Shown: positions 16,097 through 24,938, counted from the first letter of the stretch. The stretch: 40,516 bases of DNA from JBKHJZ01 sp046537875 (GCA_046537875.1 JBKHJZ010000010.1:1-40516), one strand, 5' to 3'. The notes: generated by a model not told the origin, from the sequence alone. Made by a program: numbers and translations.

Positions 16097-18097
16097 TCAC
16101 CGGCGGGGGGTGCGGGGGGCAGAGGCTTCCGCCGGAGCCCCCCGCCGTCGCTCGATCCGGCTTGGCCGGTCGAGCGACTGGGAAGGCGACGCCGCCGGAA
16201 GGCGGCGGCCTGAGAGGTGGGGGGTGTCCGGAGGGGGGAGGGTCTCCCTCCCCCCTCCGCGAGCATTGCCCAGCCAGCTCTCGTAGAGCCGTGCGTAGGT
16301 CCCGCCCGTGGCCACCAGCTCGGCGTGCGTCCCCCGCTCCACGATGCGGCCACCGTCGAACACCAGCACCAGGTCGGCGGCCTCGGCGGTCGACAACCGG
16401 TGGGCGATCGACACCATCGTCCGCCCCCGGGCGAGGCGGGCCAGCGCCACGGTGAGCGCCCGCTCGGTCCTGGGGTCGACGGCGCTCGTGGCCTCGTCCA
16501 GCACCAGCAGCCCGGGATCGCCCAGCTGGGCGCGGGCGAGCGCGACGAGCTGGCGCTCGCCGACCGACAGGTTGGCGCCACGCTCGCCCACCGGCGTCGC
16601 CAGCCCCAGGGGCAGCTCGTCGAGCCACCACGACAGGCCGAGCGCCGCGAACGCCCCCACCACGTCGTCGTCGGTGGCGCCCGGGCGCCCCACCCGCACG
16701 TTCTCGGCGAGCGAGGCGTCGAACAGGAAGCCGTCCTGGGGAACCAGCCGCACCGCGCGGCGGCGCTCGTCGGGCCGCACCTCCCGCAGGTCCACCCCGC
16801 CGAGGCGCACGCGCCCGGCGGTGGGGTCGGCGAGGCGGCAGAGCAGCTTGGCGAACGTGGTCTTGCCCGACCCGGTCTCGCCGACGATCGCCACCGCGGT
16901 CCCCGCCGGCACCTCGACATCGAGGCCATGCAGCACGGGCACGCCGTCCCGGTACGCGAAGCCGAGGCCGGACACCTCGACATCCAGCGGGCCGTGCGGC
17001 AGCCCGACGCCGTCCCGGGGCTCGACGAGGTCGACCGGCGTCGCCAGCACGCCGAGCACCTTCCGCCACCCGGCAAGGGCGATCTGCGTCTGGTCCAGGA
17101 TCTCGGACAGCTCGGCGATGGGGTTGAGCAGCAGCTGGACGAGGAACAGGAACGCCACCAGCTCGCCCACGCCGAGGCCCCAGCCCGGCCCCCAGACCAC
17201 GCCCGCACCCAGCACGCCGGCCATCGCGATCGAGCCGAACACGTCGCCCAGCGGGAACATCAGCGCGAAGTACCGGGCCGCCAGCAGGTAGGCCCGGTAC
17301 TGCCTGTCGATCGCGGCGCGGAGGCGGCTGCGGTTGCGCTCCTCCAGCCCGTAGGCCTGGATCAGGGGTGCGCCCGTGATGGTCTCGGCGACCTCGGACA
17401 TCGTCTCGCCCACGGCGGTGCGGACCCTGTCCTGCGCGGCGAGCTGGCGACGCTGCAGCACCGGCAGAAGCAGCACCAGGGGCACGAACGCCACCGCCAC
17501 CAGCAGGGCCAGGCGCCAGTCGAAGAACGCCATGACGCCGAACGTGGCGAGGATGAGGAAGCCGTCGACGATCCAGGCCACCGCGCCCCACTCCATGAAC
17601 TGGGCGAGCGTCTCGATGTCGCTGGTCACCCTGGCGACCAGGGCGCCCCGGCGCTGCTCCCCGTGCTCGGCCATCGACAGGCGGTGGATGTGGTCGAAGG
17701 CCCGGACCCGCAGGCCGAGGAGGCTGTTCTCGGAGGCGGCGACCAGCCGCAGGTAGGTGAGCCGGCTGAGCACGTACAGCACCGACACCAGCACGGCGGT
17801 CGCCGCGCTGGCGCCGAACACGAACGCGGGCCGGAAGCCGGCCTCGCCCAGAACACCACGGTCGAGGGTCTGCTGGATCAGGACGGGAACGGCCAGCTTG
17901 CCGGCGCCGCCCGCCACCGCCAGCGCCGCCGTGAACGCCACCCCCACCCGCAGCTCCGGCGTGACCGCCAGGCCGCGGCGCAACACCCCCAGCGCGCCGG
18001 CCCGGAGGATGTGCTCCTCGTCGGGTGTGCGCTCGGGGCAGGGGCGGGGCTCGTCGCTTGCCCCCGGCGGCGCGGTCTCGGCCAGCAGGTCGGTCAC
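16097..18097 (-). CDS. ABC exporter subunit with catalytic Walker B and degenerate signature
   Basis: 666 residues, a half-transporter with an N-terminal six-helix membrane domain (about 40-330) and a C-terminal ATPase. Walker A is GETGSGKTT and Walker B is LLVLDEATSAVD (catalytic Glu kept), but the signature is LSVGERQ instead of LSGGQ. This complements the partner subunit, whose Walker B lacks the Glu. GTG 18097 overlaps the partner's stop (GTGA). The last about 50 residues, after YESWLGNARGGG, are low-complexity Pro/Arg/Ser sequence encoded by an array of hairpins (16114-16258) and are not part of the conserved fold. Confidence 0.9.
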   Translation of the reverse strand: MTDLLAETAPPGASDEPRPCPERTPDEEHILRAGALGVLRRGLAVTPELRVGVAFTAALAVAGGAGKLAVPVLIQQTLDRGVLGEAGFRPAFVFGASAATAVLVSVLYVLSRLTYLRLVAASENSLLGLRVRAFDHIHRLSMAEHGEQRRGALVARVTSDIETLAQFMEWGAVAWIVDGFLILATFGVMAFFDWRLALLVAVAFVPLVLLLPVLQRRQLAAQDRVRTAVGETMSEVAETITGAPLIQAYGLEERNRSRLRAAIDRQYRAYLLAARYFALMFPLGDVFGSIAMAGVLGAGVVWGPGWGLGVGELVAFLFLVQLLLNPIAELSEILDQTQIALAGWRKVLGVLATPVDLVEPRDGVGLPHGPLDVEVSGLGFAYRDGVPVLHGLDVEVPAGTAVAIVGETGSGKTTFAKLLCRLADPTAGRVRLGGVDLREVRPDERRRAVRLVPQDGFLFDASLAENVRVGRPGATDDDVVGAFAALGLSWWLDELPLGLATPVGERGANLSVGERQLVALARAQLGDPGLLVLDEATSAVDPRTERALTVALARLARGRTMVSIAHRLSTAEAADLVLVFDGGRIVERGTHAELVATGGTYARLYESWLGNARGGGRETLPPPDTPHLSGRRLPAASPSQSLDRPSRIERRRGAPAEASAPRTPRR
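16114..16258. repeat. Array of four GC-rich hairpins inside the 3' end of the ABC gene
   Basis: Four inverted repeats follow each other. GGGGGGC/GCCCCCC (16114-16143, loop 16). CGCTCGA-T-CCGGC/GCCGG-TCGAGCG (16149-16176, loop TTG). CGCCGCC/GGCGGCG (16190-16207, GGAA tetraloop). GGAGGGGGGAGGG/CCCTCCCCCCTCC (16230-16258, 13-base perfect arms, loop TCT). They encode only the unconserved tail of the ABC protein. This may be an inserted palindromic element or a compound terminator. Confidence 0.7.
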
Positions 18098-19896
18098 GTC
18101 CGGCCCTCCTCGTAGGCGCGGGCGAGCGCCGCGTAGGTGGGCACGGTGCCGAGGAGCTCGGCGTGGCTGCCGGATGCGGCGATGCGGCCGCCCTCCACGA
18201 ACAGCACGCGGTCGGCGAGGGCGATCGTCGACACCCGGTGCGCCACCAGCAGCGTGGTGGCGTGCAGGCCCGCCCGCAGGGCGTCGAGGATCTCCCGCTC
18301 GATCACCGGGTCGACGGCCGAGGTGGCGTCGTCGAGCATCAGCAGGCCCGGCCGGCGCAGGAGCGCCCGGGCGAGCGCGAGGCGCTGCCGCTGCCCTCCC
18401 GACAGCGTCACGCCGCGCTCGCCGAGCGGCTGGTCGAGGCCCTGCGGCAGCCGGGCGACGAACCCGTCCGCCCGGGCCTGGCGGAGGGCCCACATCAGGT
18501 CGGCCTCCGGCACGTCGTCGCCGAGCGTCAGGTTCTCCCGCACGGTCGCGGCGAACAGGAAGGCCTCCTGGAAGGCCAGCGCCACCGCTCGGCGGATGCC
18601 GGCCGGGTCGGCGACCGAAAGGTCGACGCCCCCGAGCCTGACCGTCCCCGCCTCGGGGATCTGGAGGCGGGCCAGGAGCTGGCACAGCGTCGACTTGCCG
18701 GTGCCGGTGGCCCCGACGAGCGCCGCCACCTCGCCGGGGCGGAGCGACAGGTCGAGCCCGGCGATCACCGGTTGCCCGCCGTAGCCGAACCGCAACCCAA
18801 CGGCCTCCACCTCGAGGGGCCCGGCCGGCAGGGCGATGCCGACTCCGGTGGACGGCTCGGGGCGGGGCGGCGTGGCGAGCACGCGGTGGATGCGGTCGGC
18901 CGCGACCACGGCGCGGGGGATCTCCTCGAGCAGGAACCCCACCACCCGCATGGGGAAGGTGAGGATGCCGAACAGAGCCATCGCCTGGACGAGCTGGCCG
19001 GTGGTGATGTCGCCGGTCGACACCCGCCAGGCGCCGGTGGCGAGCAGGGCGATCGTGCCCAGGCTGGGGAGCGCGTCGAGCGCCGGCTCGAACGCCGCCC
19101 GGAGCCGGCCGACATCCAGCCGGGCGTGCCGCAGCGATGTGGCCGCCCGCTCCAGCCGGTCGACCTCCCGGTCCTCGAGCCCCAGGGTCTTGACCACGAG
19201 CGCGCCCTCGAACGACTCGTGGGCCACCGAGGAGACCGCCCCCAGGTGCGCCTGGGTGTGGGCGGCCGGCACCTCGACGCGCCGGGTGTACGCCCGGTTG
19301 ATCAGGCCGAGCACCGGGAACAGGATCAGCCCGATCAGCATGAACAGCGGGTCGATCGCCGCGAGGCTCCCGACCGACAACCCGATCAGCGCGATCACCC
19401 CGAGCGACAGGGGCAGCGGCTGGATCACGGTGACCGCCCGCTCCACGTCGGCGTCGGCGTGGGCGAGCAGCAGCCCCGTCGGACGGGATCCGAAGTAGCT
19501 GAGCGGCGCCGCGAGGTAGGTGTCGGTGATCCGCCGGAACCAGGTGCGCTGCATGCCCCGGGTGGTCATGTTGCCGAAGTACCGGCGGATCACCACCCCG
19601 GTGGAGCGCAGCAGCGCGACCCCGACGATCGCCGCCACGCCCAGTGCGACGGTGCCGCCGTCCACACCCCCGGCGAACCCGGGAGCGATCACACGGTCGG
19701 TGACCTCGCCGAGCACGAATGCCCCGGCCACGGCCATCGAGCCGAAGAGCAGCGATCCGAACACCGAGACGGCGAAGGGGCGCGGGTGGCAGCGCACGCT
19801 CTCCCACAGCAACCGCGCCCCGCGCCGGAGCACCGACGACGTGGGCATCGCCGCGTCGGGGGCGGCGAGATCGGGCGCGGGGGAGACAGCCGACAT
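18094..19896 (-). CDS. ABC exporter subunit with non-catalytic Walker B
   Basis: 600 residues, a half-transporter with membrane helices over about 40-320 and a C-terminal ATPase. Walker A is GATGTGKST and the signature is canonical (LSGGQRQRLALARALL), but Walker B reads LLMLDDATSAVD, with Asp replacing the catalytic Glu. Together with the downstream subunit this is the layout of heterodimeric exporters with one degenerate ATP site (TM287/288, BmrCD). Start ATG 19896 begins MSAVSPAPDL; the longer in-frame reading upstream is low-complexity. Cargo unknown: lipids, drugs or peptides are all possible. Confidence 0.92.
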   Translation of the reverse strand: MSAVSPAPDLAAPDAAMPTSSVLRRGARLLWESVRCHPRPFAVSVFGSLLFGSMAVAGAFVLGEVTDRVIAPGFAGGVDGGTVALGVAAIVGVALLRSTGVVIRRYFGNMTTRGMQRTWFRRITDTYLAAPLSYFGSRPTGLLLAHADADVERAVTVIQPLPLSLGVIALIGLSVGSLAAIDPLFMLIGLILFPVLGLINRAYTRRVEVPAAHTQAHLGAVSSVAHESFEGALVVKTLGLEDREVDRLERAATSLRHARLDVGRLRAAFEPALDALPSLGTIALLATGAWRVSTGDITTGQLVQAMALFGILTFPMRVVGFLLEEIPRAVVAADRIHRVLATPPRPEPSTGVGIALPAGPLEVEAVGLRFGYGGQPVIAGLDLSLRPGEVAALVGATGTGKSTLCQLLARLQIPEAGTVRLGGVDLSVADPAGIRRAVALAFQEAFLFAATVRENLTLGDDVPEADLMWALRQARADGFVARLPQGLDQPLGERGVTLSGGQRQRLALARALLRRPGLLMLDDATSAVDPVIEREILDALRAGLHATTLLVAHRVSTIALADRVLFVEGGRIAASGSHAELLGTVPTYAALARAYEEGRT

Positions 19897-20020
19897 GGAG
19901 CCAGGCGAGTCTGCCGGGATCGCGGGCCGATGCGGCAACGGGTTCCGGTCAGCGTCGTGCCGTTCGGAGCGCCGCCCCTCGGGTCGTCGCGGCCGTGCGG
20001 CCCGAGACCCCGGACGGGTG

Positions 20021-20026
20021 TACGGT
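20021..20026 (+). promoter_or_regulatory. Leaderless -10 box
   Basis: TACGGT ends 7 bases before ATG 20034. Confidence 0.55.
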
Positions 20027-20033
20027 CGCCGCC

Positions 20034-20291
20034 ATGGAGCGTCTCGGACGGTTCGAGGACAACCGGTGGGTGGGCGACAAGCGCAACCAGGTCGTCCACG
20101 ACATCGACAACTGCACCGACCCGGCGGTGATCGACGAGCTGATGGCCGCCGAGACGTTCGTGTGCTTCGGCCCGGACACGCTCGCCGAGGCCCGCAATCG
20201 CGGCTACCGGCGCTGCGGCCTGTGCGAGGGTGCGCGCGACGCGGCCCGGCGCGAGGCAGAGGGCGCCGCAACGGCCGACGCGGGGGCCTGA
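20034..20291 (+). CDS. Small Cys-rich putative metal-binding protein
   Basis: 85 residues, not assigned. H22 and C27 (VVHDIDNC), C44 (FVCFGPDTL) and C61/C64 (RRCGLC) could bind one zinc. The spacing and the wording AEARNRGYRRCGLC resemble the end of the Ada N-terminal zinc module (AEAAGFRPCKRC), but the N-terminal Cys motif of Ada is absent. The leaderless promoter fixes the start. The alpha/beta hydrolase gene follows 55 bases downstream. Confidence 0.75.
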   Translation: MERLGRFEDNRWVGDKRNQVVHDIDNCTDPAVIDELMAAETFVCFGPDTLAEARNRGYRRCGLCEGARDAARREAEGAATADAGA

Positions 20292-20346
20292 TCGGAAGTC
20301 ACATGCCCACCGGTGGTGCGATGACGAACGTGACGCGACACCGGTG

Positions 20347-21105
20347 ATGAACGGACGGATCCGGTCGGGTGAGATCGACCTGGCCGCCCACCTCGCCCAT
20401 CCGCCCGGGCATCCCAAGGGCCCGCTGCCGGCGGTGGTGCTCTGCCACGGGTTCCCGTCGTCGAGTCGCGCCGACCTCGTCGCCGAGACCGCGCCGGAGC
20501 TCGCCGAGCGGATCGCCACCGAGATGGGATGGGTGGCTCTGGTCATCGCGTTCCGTGGCTGCGACGGGTCCGGCGGCAACTTCTCGTTGCGGGGCTGGAT
20601 CGACGACATCGGCGCTGCGGTGGCGCACCTCGAGCGGGCGGTCGCTCCCCTGGGGATCTGGGTGGCCGGGTCCGGAACCGGGGGTGCGCTCGCGATCTGC
20701 GCCGCGGCCGAGGACCAACGCATCCAGGGCGTGGCAGCGCTCGGTGCCCCGGGCGACTTCGACGACTGGGCCAACCACCCTCGCCGCCTGCTGCAGCACG
20801 CCCGCGACGTGGGCGTCATCAGCGATCCGTCGTTCCCGCCGTCGCTCGACGCCTGGGCCCGGGAGCTCAAGGAGGTGAGGGCCGTGGCCTGCGTGCAGCG
20901 GTACGCCCCGCGGCCGCTGCTGGTGGTGCACGGGAGCGAGGACGACGTCGTGCCGGCGTTCGACGCCCGGATCCTCGCCGACGCCCACGGGGCTGCGGAG
21001 CTACGCGTGGTCTACGGGGCCGGCCACGCGCTGCGCCACGACCCGCGGGCGGTGGCGGTGCTGCTGGGGTGGCTCGACCGCCAACGCCACTCGCTCCACA
21101 TCTGA
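20347..21105 (+). CDS. Alpha/beta hydrolase-fold protein lacking the nucleophile serine
   Basis: 252 residues with the alpha/beta hydrolase order: oxyanion segment VVLCHGFPSS, nucleophile elbow VAGSGTGGALA, acid loop VHGSEDDVVP and histidine GAGHALRHD. In the elbow G-x-S-x-G-G the Ser position holds Gly (G-S-G-T-G-G), read directly from codons GGG TCC GGA ACC GGG GGT. The acid and His are kept. It may be a pseudo-hydrolase, a binding protein, or may use a different nucleophile. The start is ATG 20347; there is no clear ribosome-binding site. A stem-loop follows the stop. Confidence 0.85.
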   Translation: MNGRIRSGEIDLAAHLAHPPGHPKGPLPAVVLCHGFPSSSRADLVAETAPELAERIATEMGWVALVIAFRGCDGSGGNFSLRGWIDDIGAAVAHLERAVAPLGIWVAGSGTGGALAICAAAEDQRIQGVAALGAPGDFDDWANHPRRLLQHARDVGVISDPSFPPSLDAWARELKEVRAVACVQRYAPRPLLVVHGSEDDVVPAFDARILADAHGAAELRVVYGAGHALRHDPRAVAVLLGWLDRQRHSLHI

Positions 21106-21130
21106 GCGTCGCCCGGACAGGTCTTCGTTC

Positions 21131-21149
21131 CCCGAGCAATCCGCTCGGG
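21131..21149 (+). terminator. Stem-loop downstream of the hydrolase gene
   Basis: CCCGAGC (21131-21137) and GCTCGGG (21143-21149) form a perfect 7-base stem with a 5-base loop, 26 bases after the stop. There is no T-run, as is common in high-GC actinobacteria. Confidence 0.5.
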
Positions 21150-21200
21150 CGCTTGGGACGTAGTACCTCCGAACCGGACCCGTGAGGGAAGGAGCCCGTG

Positions 21201-21485
21201 ATGAAGCGAACGCTCGCGATGTCGGCAGTCGTGGCGCTGACATCCCTGGGGCTGGCGTCCGCCGCGTCGGCCCAACAGAACCAGCCCGGCAACGGCGAGG
21301 CCTCCACCGGCCGCAACGACGCCGGTTTCGGCGGTGGCCCGCACTGCCACGTGCTGATCGTGGACAACGCCCAGGACCAGTTCGAGTTCATCCGGACCTT
21401 CCCCTCCCACACGGGGCATGCGAACAGCGGCCTCGTCGACGGGGTGTTCGCGGCTGATCCGGACTGCGACGGGCTGCCCGGCTGA
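21201..21485 (+). CDS. Small secreted protein of unknown function
   Basis: 94 residues. A Sec signal peptide (MKRTLAMSAVVALTSLGLAS) ends at ASAASA before QQNQPG, so the mature part has about 69 residues. It contains two cysteines (GGPHCHVLIV and DPDCDGLPG) that could form a disulfide, plus several His. ATG 21201 has AAGGAG 6 bases upstream, one of the best ribosome-binding sites in the window. A TAGTAC-type sequence near 21161 may be the promoter. No homologue recognised. Confidence 0.8.
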   Translation: MKRTLAMSAVVALTSLGLASAASAQQNQPGNGEASTGRNDAGFGGGPHCHVLIVDNAQDQFEFIRTFPSHTGHANSGLVDGVFAADPDCDGLPG

Positions 21486-21512
21486 CGGCGTAGGCCGGAC
21501 CGGCTCCGGGGT

Positions 21513-21574
21513 CGTCCCCCACCGCCGTGCCGCCGCCCGGTGCGGCGGCCTGGTGGCGGCACGGTGCGGGGACG
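21513..21574. terminator. Long inverted repeat between convergent genes
   Basis: Arms 21513-21534 and 21555-21574 pair over about 19-20 bases: CGTCCCC / GGGGACG at the base and GTGCCGCC / GGCGGCAC at the top, with small bulges. It sits between the stops of the secreted-protein gene and the HhH-GPD gene and fits a bidirectional terminator. Confidence 0.65.
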
Positions 21575-21575
21575 A

Positions 21576-22166
21576 TCAGACCGAGGGGTCGGCCTTCGAC
21601 CGGCCCTGCGACTTCATCATCTTCTTCCAGGCGCGGACCGACTGGAGCGCCTCGGCCGAGTCGATGTCGGCGACCGAGCGCGGCTCGCCGTCGGAGAACG
21701 GCGCCGCCGCCTCCTCCCACCCGTCGGGCCTCACACCGAACCGCTTCGCCAGGACCGCGGTGAGGATCTTGGCCTTCTCCCGGCCGTAGCCGGGGAGGGC
21801 CTCGATCCGCCTCCGCAGCTCCCGCCCGTCGTGGACGTCGCGCCAGAGGTCGGCCGCGTCGCCGCCGTGGTGGTCCACCAGGTGCTGGCAGAGCGCCTGG
21901 GTGCGGCGCGCCATCGACCCGGGAAAGCGGTGGATCGCCGGCTGCTGCTTGAAGATCTCCTCGGCGCGCTCGGGATCGAGCGCAGCGATCTCGGCCGCGT
22001 CGAGCCGGCCACCGAGGCGCTCGCGCAGGCGGTGGGGGCCGGCGAACGCCCACTCCATCGGGACCTGCTGATCGAGGAGCATCCCGATGACGAGCGCGAG
22101 GGGGTCGTCGACCAGGAGCCGGTCGGCCTCCGGGTCGCCGGTCACGGGCAGGGAGGGGCCGGACAT
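21576..22166 (-). CDS. HhH-GPD-superfamily protein (putative DNA glycosylase-like)
   Basis: 196 residues. The segment PLALVIGMLLDQQVPMEWAF and the hairpin LPGYGREKAKILTAVLAKRFG place it in the HhH-GPD base-excision repair superfamily, close to the actinobacterial TIGR03252 group. DNA glycosylases of this fold use a catalytic Asp after the hairpin; a clear equivalent is hard to assign here, so activity is unproven. ATG 22166 is supported by a TACCGT box 7 bases upstream (22179-22174). It lies downstream of aceE on the same strand but with its own promoter. Confidence 0.85.
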   Translation of the reverse strand: MSGPSLPVTGDPEADRLLVDDPLALVIGMLLDQQVPMEWAFAGPHRLRERLGGRLDAAEIAALDPERAEEIFKQQPAIHRFPGSMARRTQALCQHLVDHHGGDAADLWRDVHDGRELRRRIEALPGYGREKAKILTAVLAKRFGVRPDGWEEAAAPFSDGEPRSVADIDSAEALQSVRAWKKMMKSQGRSKADPSV

Positions 22167-22173
22167 CCCCGGG

Positions 22174-22179
22174 ACGGTA
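22174..22179 (-). promoter_or_regulatory. Leaderless -10 box of the HhH-GPD gene
   Basis: TACCGT (minus strand) ends 7 bases before ATG 22166. Confidence 0.55.
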
Positions 22180-22222
22180 GTCGCGACCGCCCGTCGGCTC
22201 ACCGGCTCCGGTCTCCCGAGGT

Positions 22223-24922
22223 CTACAGGTCGAAGGCGCGGGGGTCGGTGCGGTCGGCGTCGATGCCGTAGTGCGCGATGGCCTCTGCCACGGTCTCGGG
22301 CTTGATGTCGCCCTGCCGGGCGAGCGCCCAGAGGGTCGCGACCACCACGTGGGGCATGTCGACCTCGAAGAACTCACGCAGCTTCTCGCGGGTGTCGGAC
22401 CGGCCGAACCCGTCGGTGCCGAGGGGCACGAACGGGCGGTTCACCCAGCGCCCCACCTGGTCGGGAACCGCCTTCATGAAGTCGGTCACCGCCACCACCG
22501 GCCCGGCGGCCCCGTCGAGCAGATCGGTCACCAGCGGGGTCCTGGCGGGCTCGGTCGGGTGCAGCCGGTTCCAGCGCTCGGTGGAGAGGGCCTGCTCGCG
22601 CAGGCGCTTGTAGCTGGTTGCAGACCAGAGCTCGGCTCCCACGTCCCACCGCTCGGCCAGCTCGGCCTGCGCGTCCCGGGCCGCGCCCTGCGCGGTCCCC
22701 GAGAACAGGATGGTCGCACGGTGCGACGGCCCCTCGGGGGCCTCCGCCCACCGGTAGAGGCCGGACAGGATGCCCTGCTCGCTGCCCTCCGGGCGTGGGG
22801 GCATGACGTAGTTCTCGTTGTAGAGCGTCAGGTAGTACATGACGTCCTCGTCGCCCACGAGCATGCGCCGCATCCCGTCGCGGATGATCGTGGCCATCTC
22901 GTAGGCGAACGCCGGGTCCCACGCCTCGACGCTCGGAGCCGTGGAGGCCAGCAGATGGCTGTGGCCGTCCTGGTGCTGGAGCCCCTCGCCGAGCAGCGTC
23001 GTGCGGCCGGCCGTCGCCCCGAGCAGGAACCCGCGGGTGCGCGAGTCGCCGGCCGACCAGAGCAGGTCGCCGACGCGCTGGAACCCGAACATCGAGTAGA
23101 AGGTGAAGAAGGGCACCATGGGCACTCCGCGGTGCGCGTAGCTGGTGCCCGCAGCGATGAAGCTGGCCGTGGAGCCCGCCTCGGTGATGCCCTGCTCGAG
23201 CAGCTGGCCGTCCTTGCCCTCGGTGTACGACAGCAGGAGCTGCGCGTCGACCGACTCGTAGAGCTGGCCGCGCGGCGAGTAGATCTTGAACTCACGGAAC
23301 AGGGCGTCCATGCCGAACGTCCGGGCCTCGTCGGGCACGATCGGCACGATGCGGGGGCCCACTCTCGGGTCGCGGCACAGGTTCCGCAGCAGGCGCGTGA
23401 ACGCCATCGTCGTGGACACCTGCTGGGTGCCGGAACCGGCGATCACCTCGGCGAAGCTGTCGTCCTCCGGCATCTCGATCGGGCGCTTGGTGCGGACCAC
23501 CCGGTTGGGCAGCGAGCCGCCGAGGGCGCGGCGCCGGTCCATCAGGTAGGTCTGCTCGGTGGAGCCCTCGTCGAAGCGGATGTACGGCGGGTCGCGATCC
23601 TCGGACAGGGCCTCGGCGGGGACCACCTCCTGCAGGCGCAGGCGCTCGCGCAGCTCCCGGAGCTGGTCGATGCTCATCTTCTTGATCTGGTGGGTGGCCA
23701 TGCGGCCCTCGACGTCGGGCCCCAGCGTCCAGCCCTTGACCGTCTTGGCGAGGATGGCCGTCGGTGCCCCCACCTGCTCGGTCGCCCCCTTGTAGGCCGC
23801 GTAGAGCTTCCGGTAGTCGTGGCCGCCGCGGGGGAGCGTGCGCAGCTCGTCGTCGGAGAGGTGCTCGACCATCTTGCGCAGCCGGGGGTCGGGCCCGAAG
23901 AAGTGGCGGCGGATGTGGTCGCCCGACTCGACCGCGTAGCGCTGGAACTCGCCGTCGACGGTGGTGTTCATCCTGTTGAGCAGAACGCCGTCGACGTCGC
24001 GCATGAGCAGCTCGTCCCACTTGCTGCCCCAGACAACCTTGATGACGTTCCAGCCGGCCCCCCGCAGCAGCGCCTCGAGCTCCTGGATGATCTTCCCGTT
24101 GCCCCGAACCGGGCCGTCGAGCCGCTGGAGGTTGCAGTTGACGACCCAGATGAGGTTGTCCAGCCCCTCCCGGACGGGCAGCGTGAGCGCACCCACCGTC
24201 TCCGGCTCGTCGAACTCTCCGTCGCCGAGGAACGCCCAGACGCGCGTGCCGCCCGTGTCGTCGATGCGGCGGTTGTGCAGGTACTGGAGGAACTGGGCGT
24301 GGTAGATCGAGTTGATCGCCCCCAGGCCCATCGACACGGTGGGGTACTCCCAGAACCCGGGCATGAGCCGGGGGTGCGGGTAGCTCGACACGCCGTTCCC
24401 GCCCACCTCCTGCCGGAAGTTGTCGAGCTGCTCCTCGCTGAGGCGGCCCTCGAGGAAGGCGCGGGCGTAGATGCCCGGGGAGGCATGGCCCTGGATGTAC
24501 ACGGCGTCGCCGGCGAGGCCGCTGTCCTTGCCGCGGAAGAACCAGTTGAAGCCCACGTCGTAGAGCGCGGCCGACGAGGCGAAGGTCGACAGGTGGCCGC
24601 CGATGCCCTCCGCCTTCTTGTTGGCCTTGATGACCATGACCGCCGCGTTCCAGCGGATGTAGGCGCGGATGCGCCGCTCCAGGTCCTCGTCGCCGGGGAA
24701 CCAGGGCTCCTGCTCCCGCGGGATGGTGTTGACATACGGCGTGGAGACGGTTGCCGGTGTCCCCACCTGGAGCTCGTTGGCCCGCTCGAGGAGCTTCGAC
24801 ATGATGAAACGGGCCCGGGCCTTGCCGTGCTCGTCGACCACCGCGTCGAGGGAGTCGAGCCACTCCTGGGTCTCGGTGGGATCGGTGTCCGGCAACTGCT
24901 GGACGAACCCGTCGAACATCAT
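22223..24922 (-). CDS. aceE: Pyruvate dehydrogenase E1 component, homodimeric type
   Basis: 899 residues, normal for AceE of actinobacteria and gamma-proteobacteria. It decarboxylates pyruvate with thiamine diphosphate and acetylates the E2 lipoyl domain. The ThDP motif is FLGDGEFDEPET ... NCNLQRLDGPV. N-terminal HASPGIYARAFLEGRL, central IVPIVPDEARTFGMDALF and C-terminal FVPLGTDGFGRSDTREKL are typical. ATG 24922 (MMFDGF) was chosen; a longer in-frame reading upstream is low-complexity and crosses the rnhA promoter region. E2 and E3 genes are not in the window. Confidence 0.96.
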   Translation of the reverse strand: MMFDGFVQQLPDTDPTETQEWLDSLDAVVDEHGKARARFIMSKLLERANELQVGTPATVSTPYVNTIPREQEPWFPGDEDLERRIRAYIRWNAAVMVIKANKKAEGIGGHLSTFASSAALYDVGFNWFFRGKDSGLAGDAVYIQGHASPGIYARAFLEGRLSEEQLDNFRQEVGGNGVSSYPHPRLMPGFWEYPTVSMGLGAINSIYHAQFLQYLHNRRIDDTGGTRVWAFLGDGEFDEPETVGALTLPVREGLDNLIWVVNCNLQRLDGPVRGNGKIIQELEALLRGAGWNVIKVVWGSKWDELLMRDVDGVLLNRMNTTVDGEFQRYAVESGDHIRRHFFGPDPRLRKMVEHLSDDELRTLPRGGHDYRKLYAAYKGATEQVGAPTAILAKTVKGWTLGPDVEGRMATHQIKKMSIDQLRELRERLRLQEVVPAEALSEDRDPPYIRFDEGSTEQTYLMDRRRALGGSLPNRVVRTKRPIEMPEDDSFAEVIAGSGTQQVSTTMAFTRLLRNLCRDPRVGPRIVPIVPDEARTFGMDALFREFKIYSPRGQLYESVDAQLLLSYTEGKDGQLLEQGITEAGSTASFIAAGTSYAHRGVPMVPFFTFYSMFGFQRVGDLLWSAGDSRTRGFLLGATAGRTTLLGEGLQHQDGHSHLLASTAPSVEAWDPAFAYEMATIIRDGMRRMLVGDEDVMYYLTLYNENYVMPPRPEGSEQGILSGLYRWAEAPEGPSHRATILFSGTAQGAARDAQAELAERWDVGAELWSATSYKRLREQALSTERWNRLHPTEPARTPLVTDLLDGAAGPVVAVTDFMKAVPDQVGRWVNRPFVPLGTDGFGRSDTREKLREFFEVDMPHVVVATLWALARQGDIKPETVAEAIAHYGIDADRTDPRAFDL

Positions 24923-24938
24923 GTGCCCATGCTGGCAC

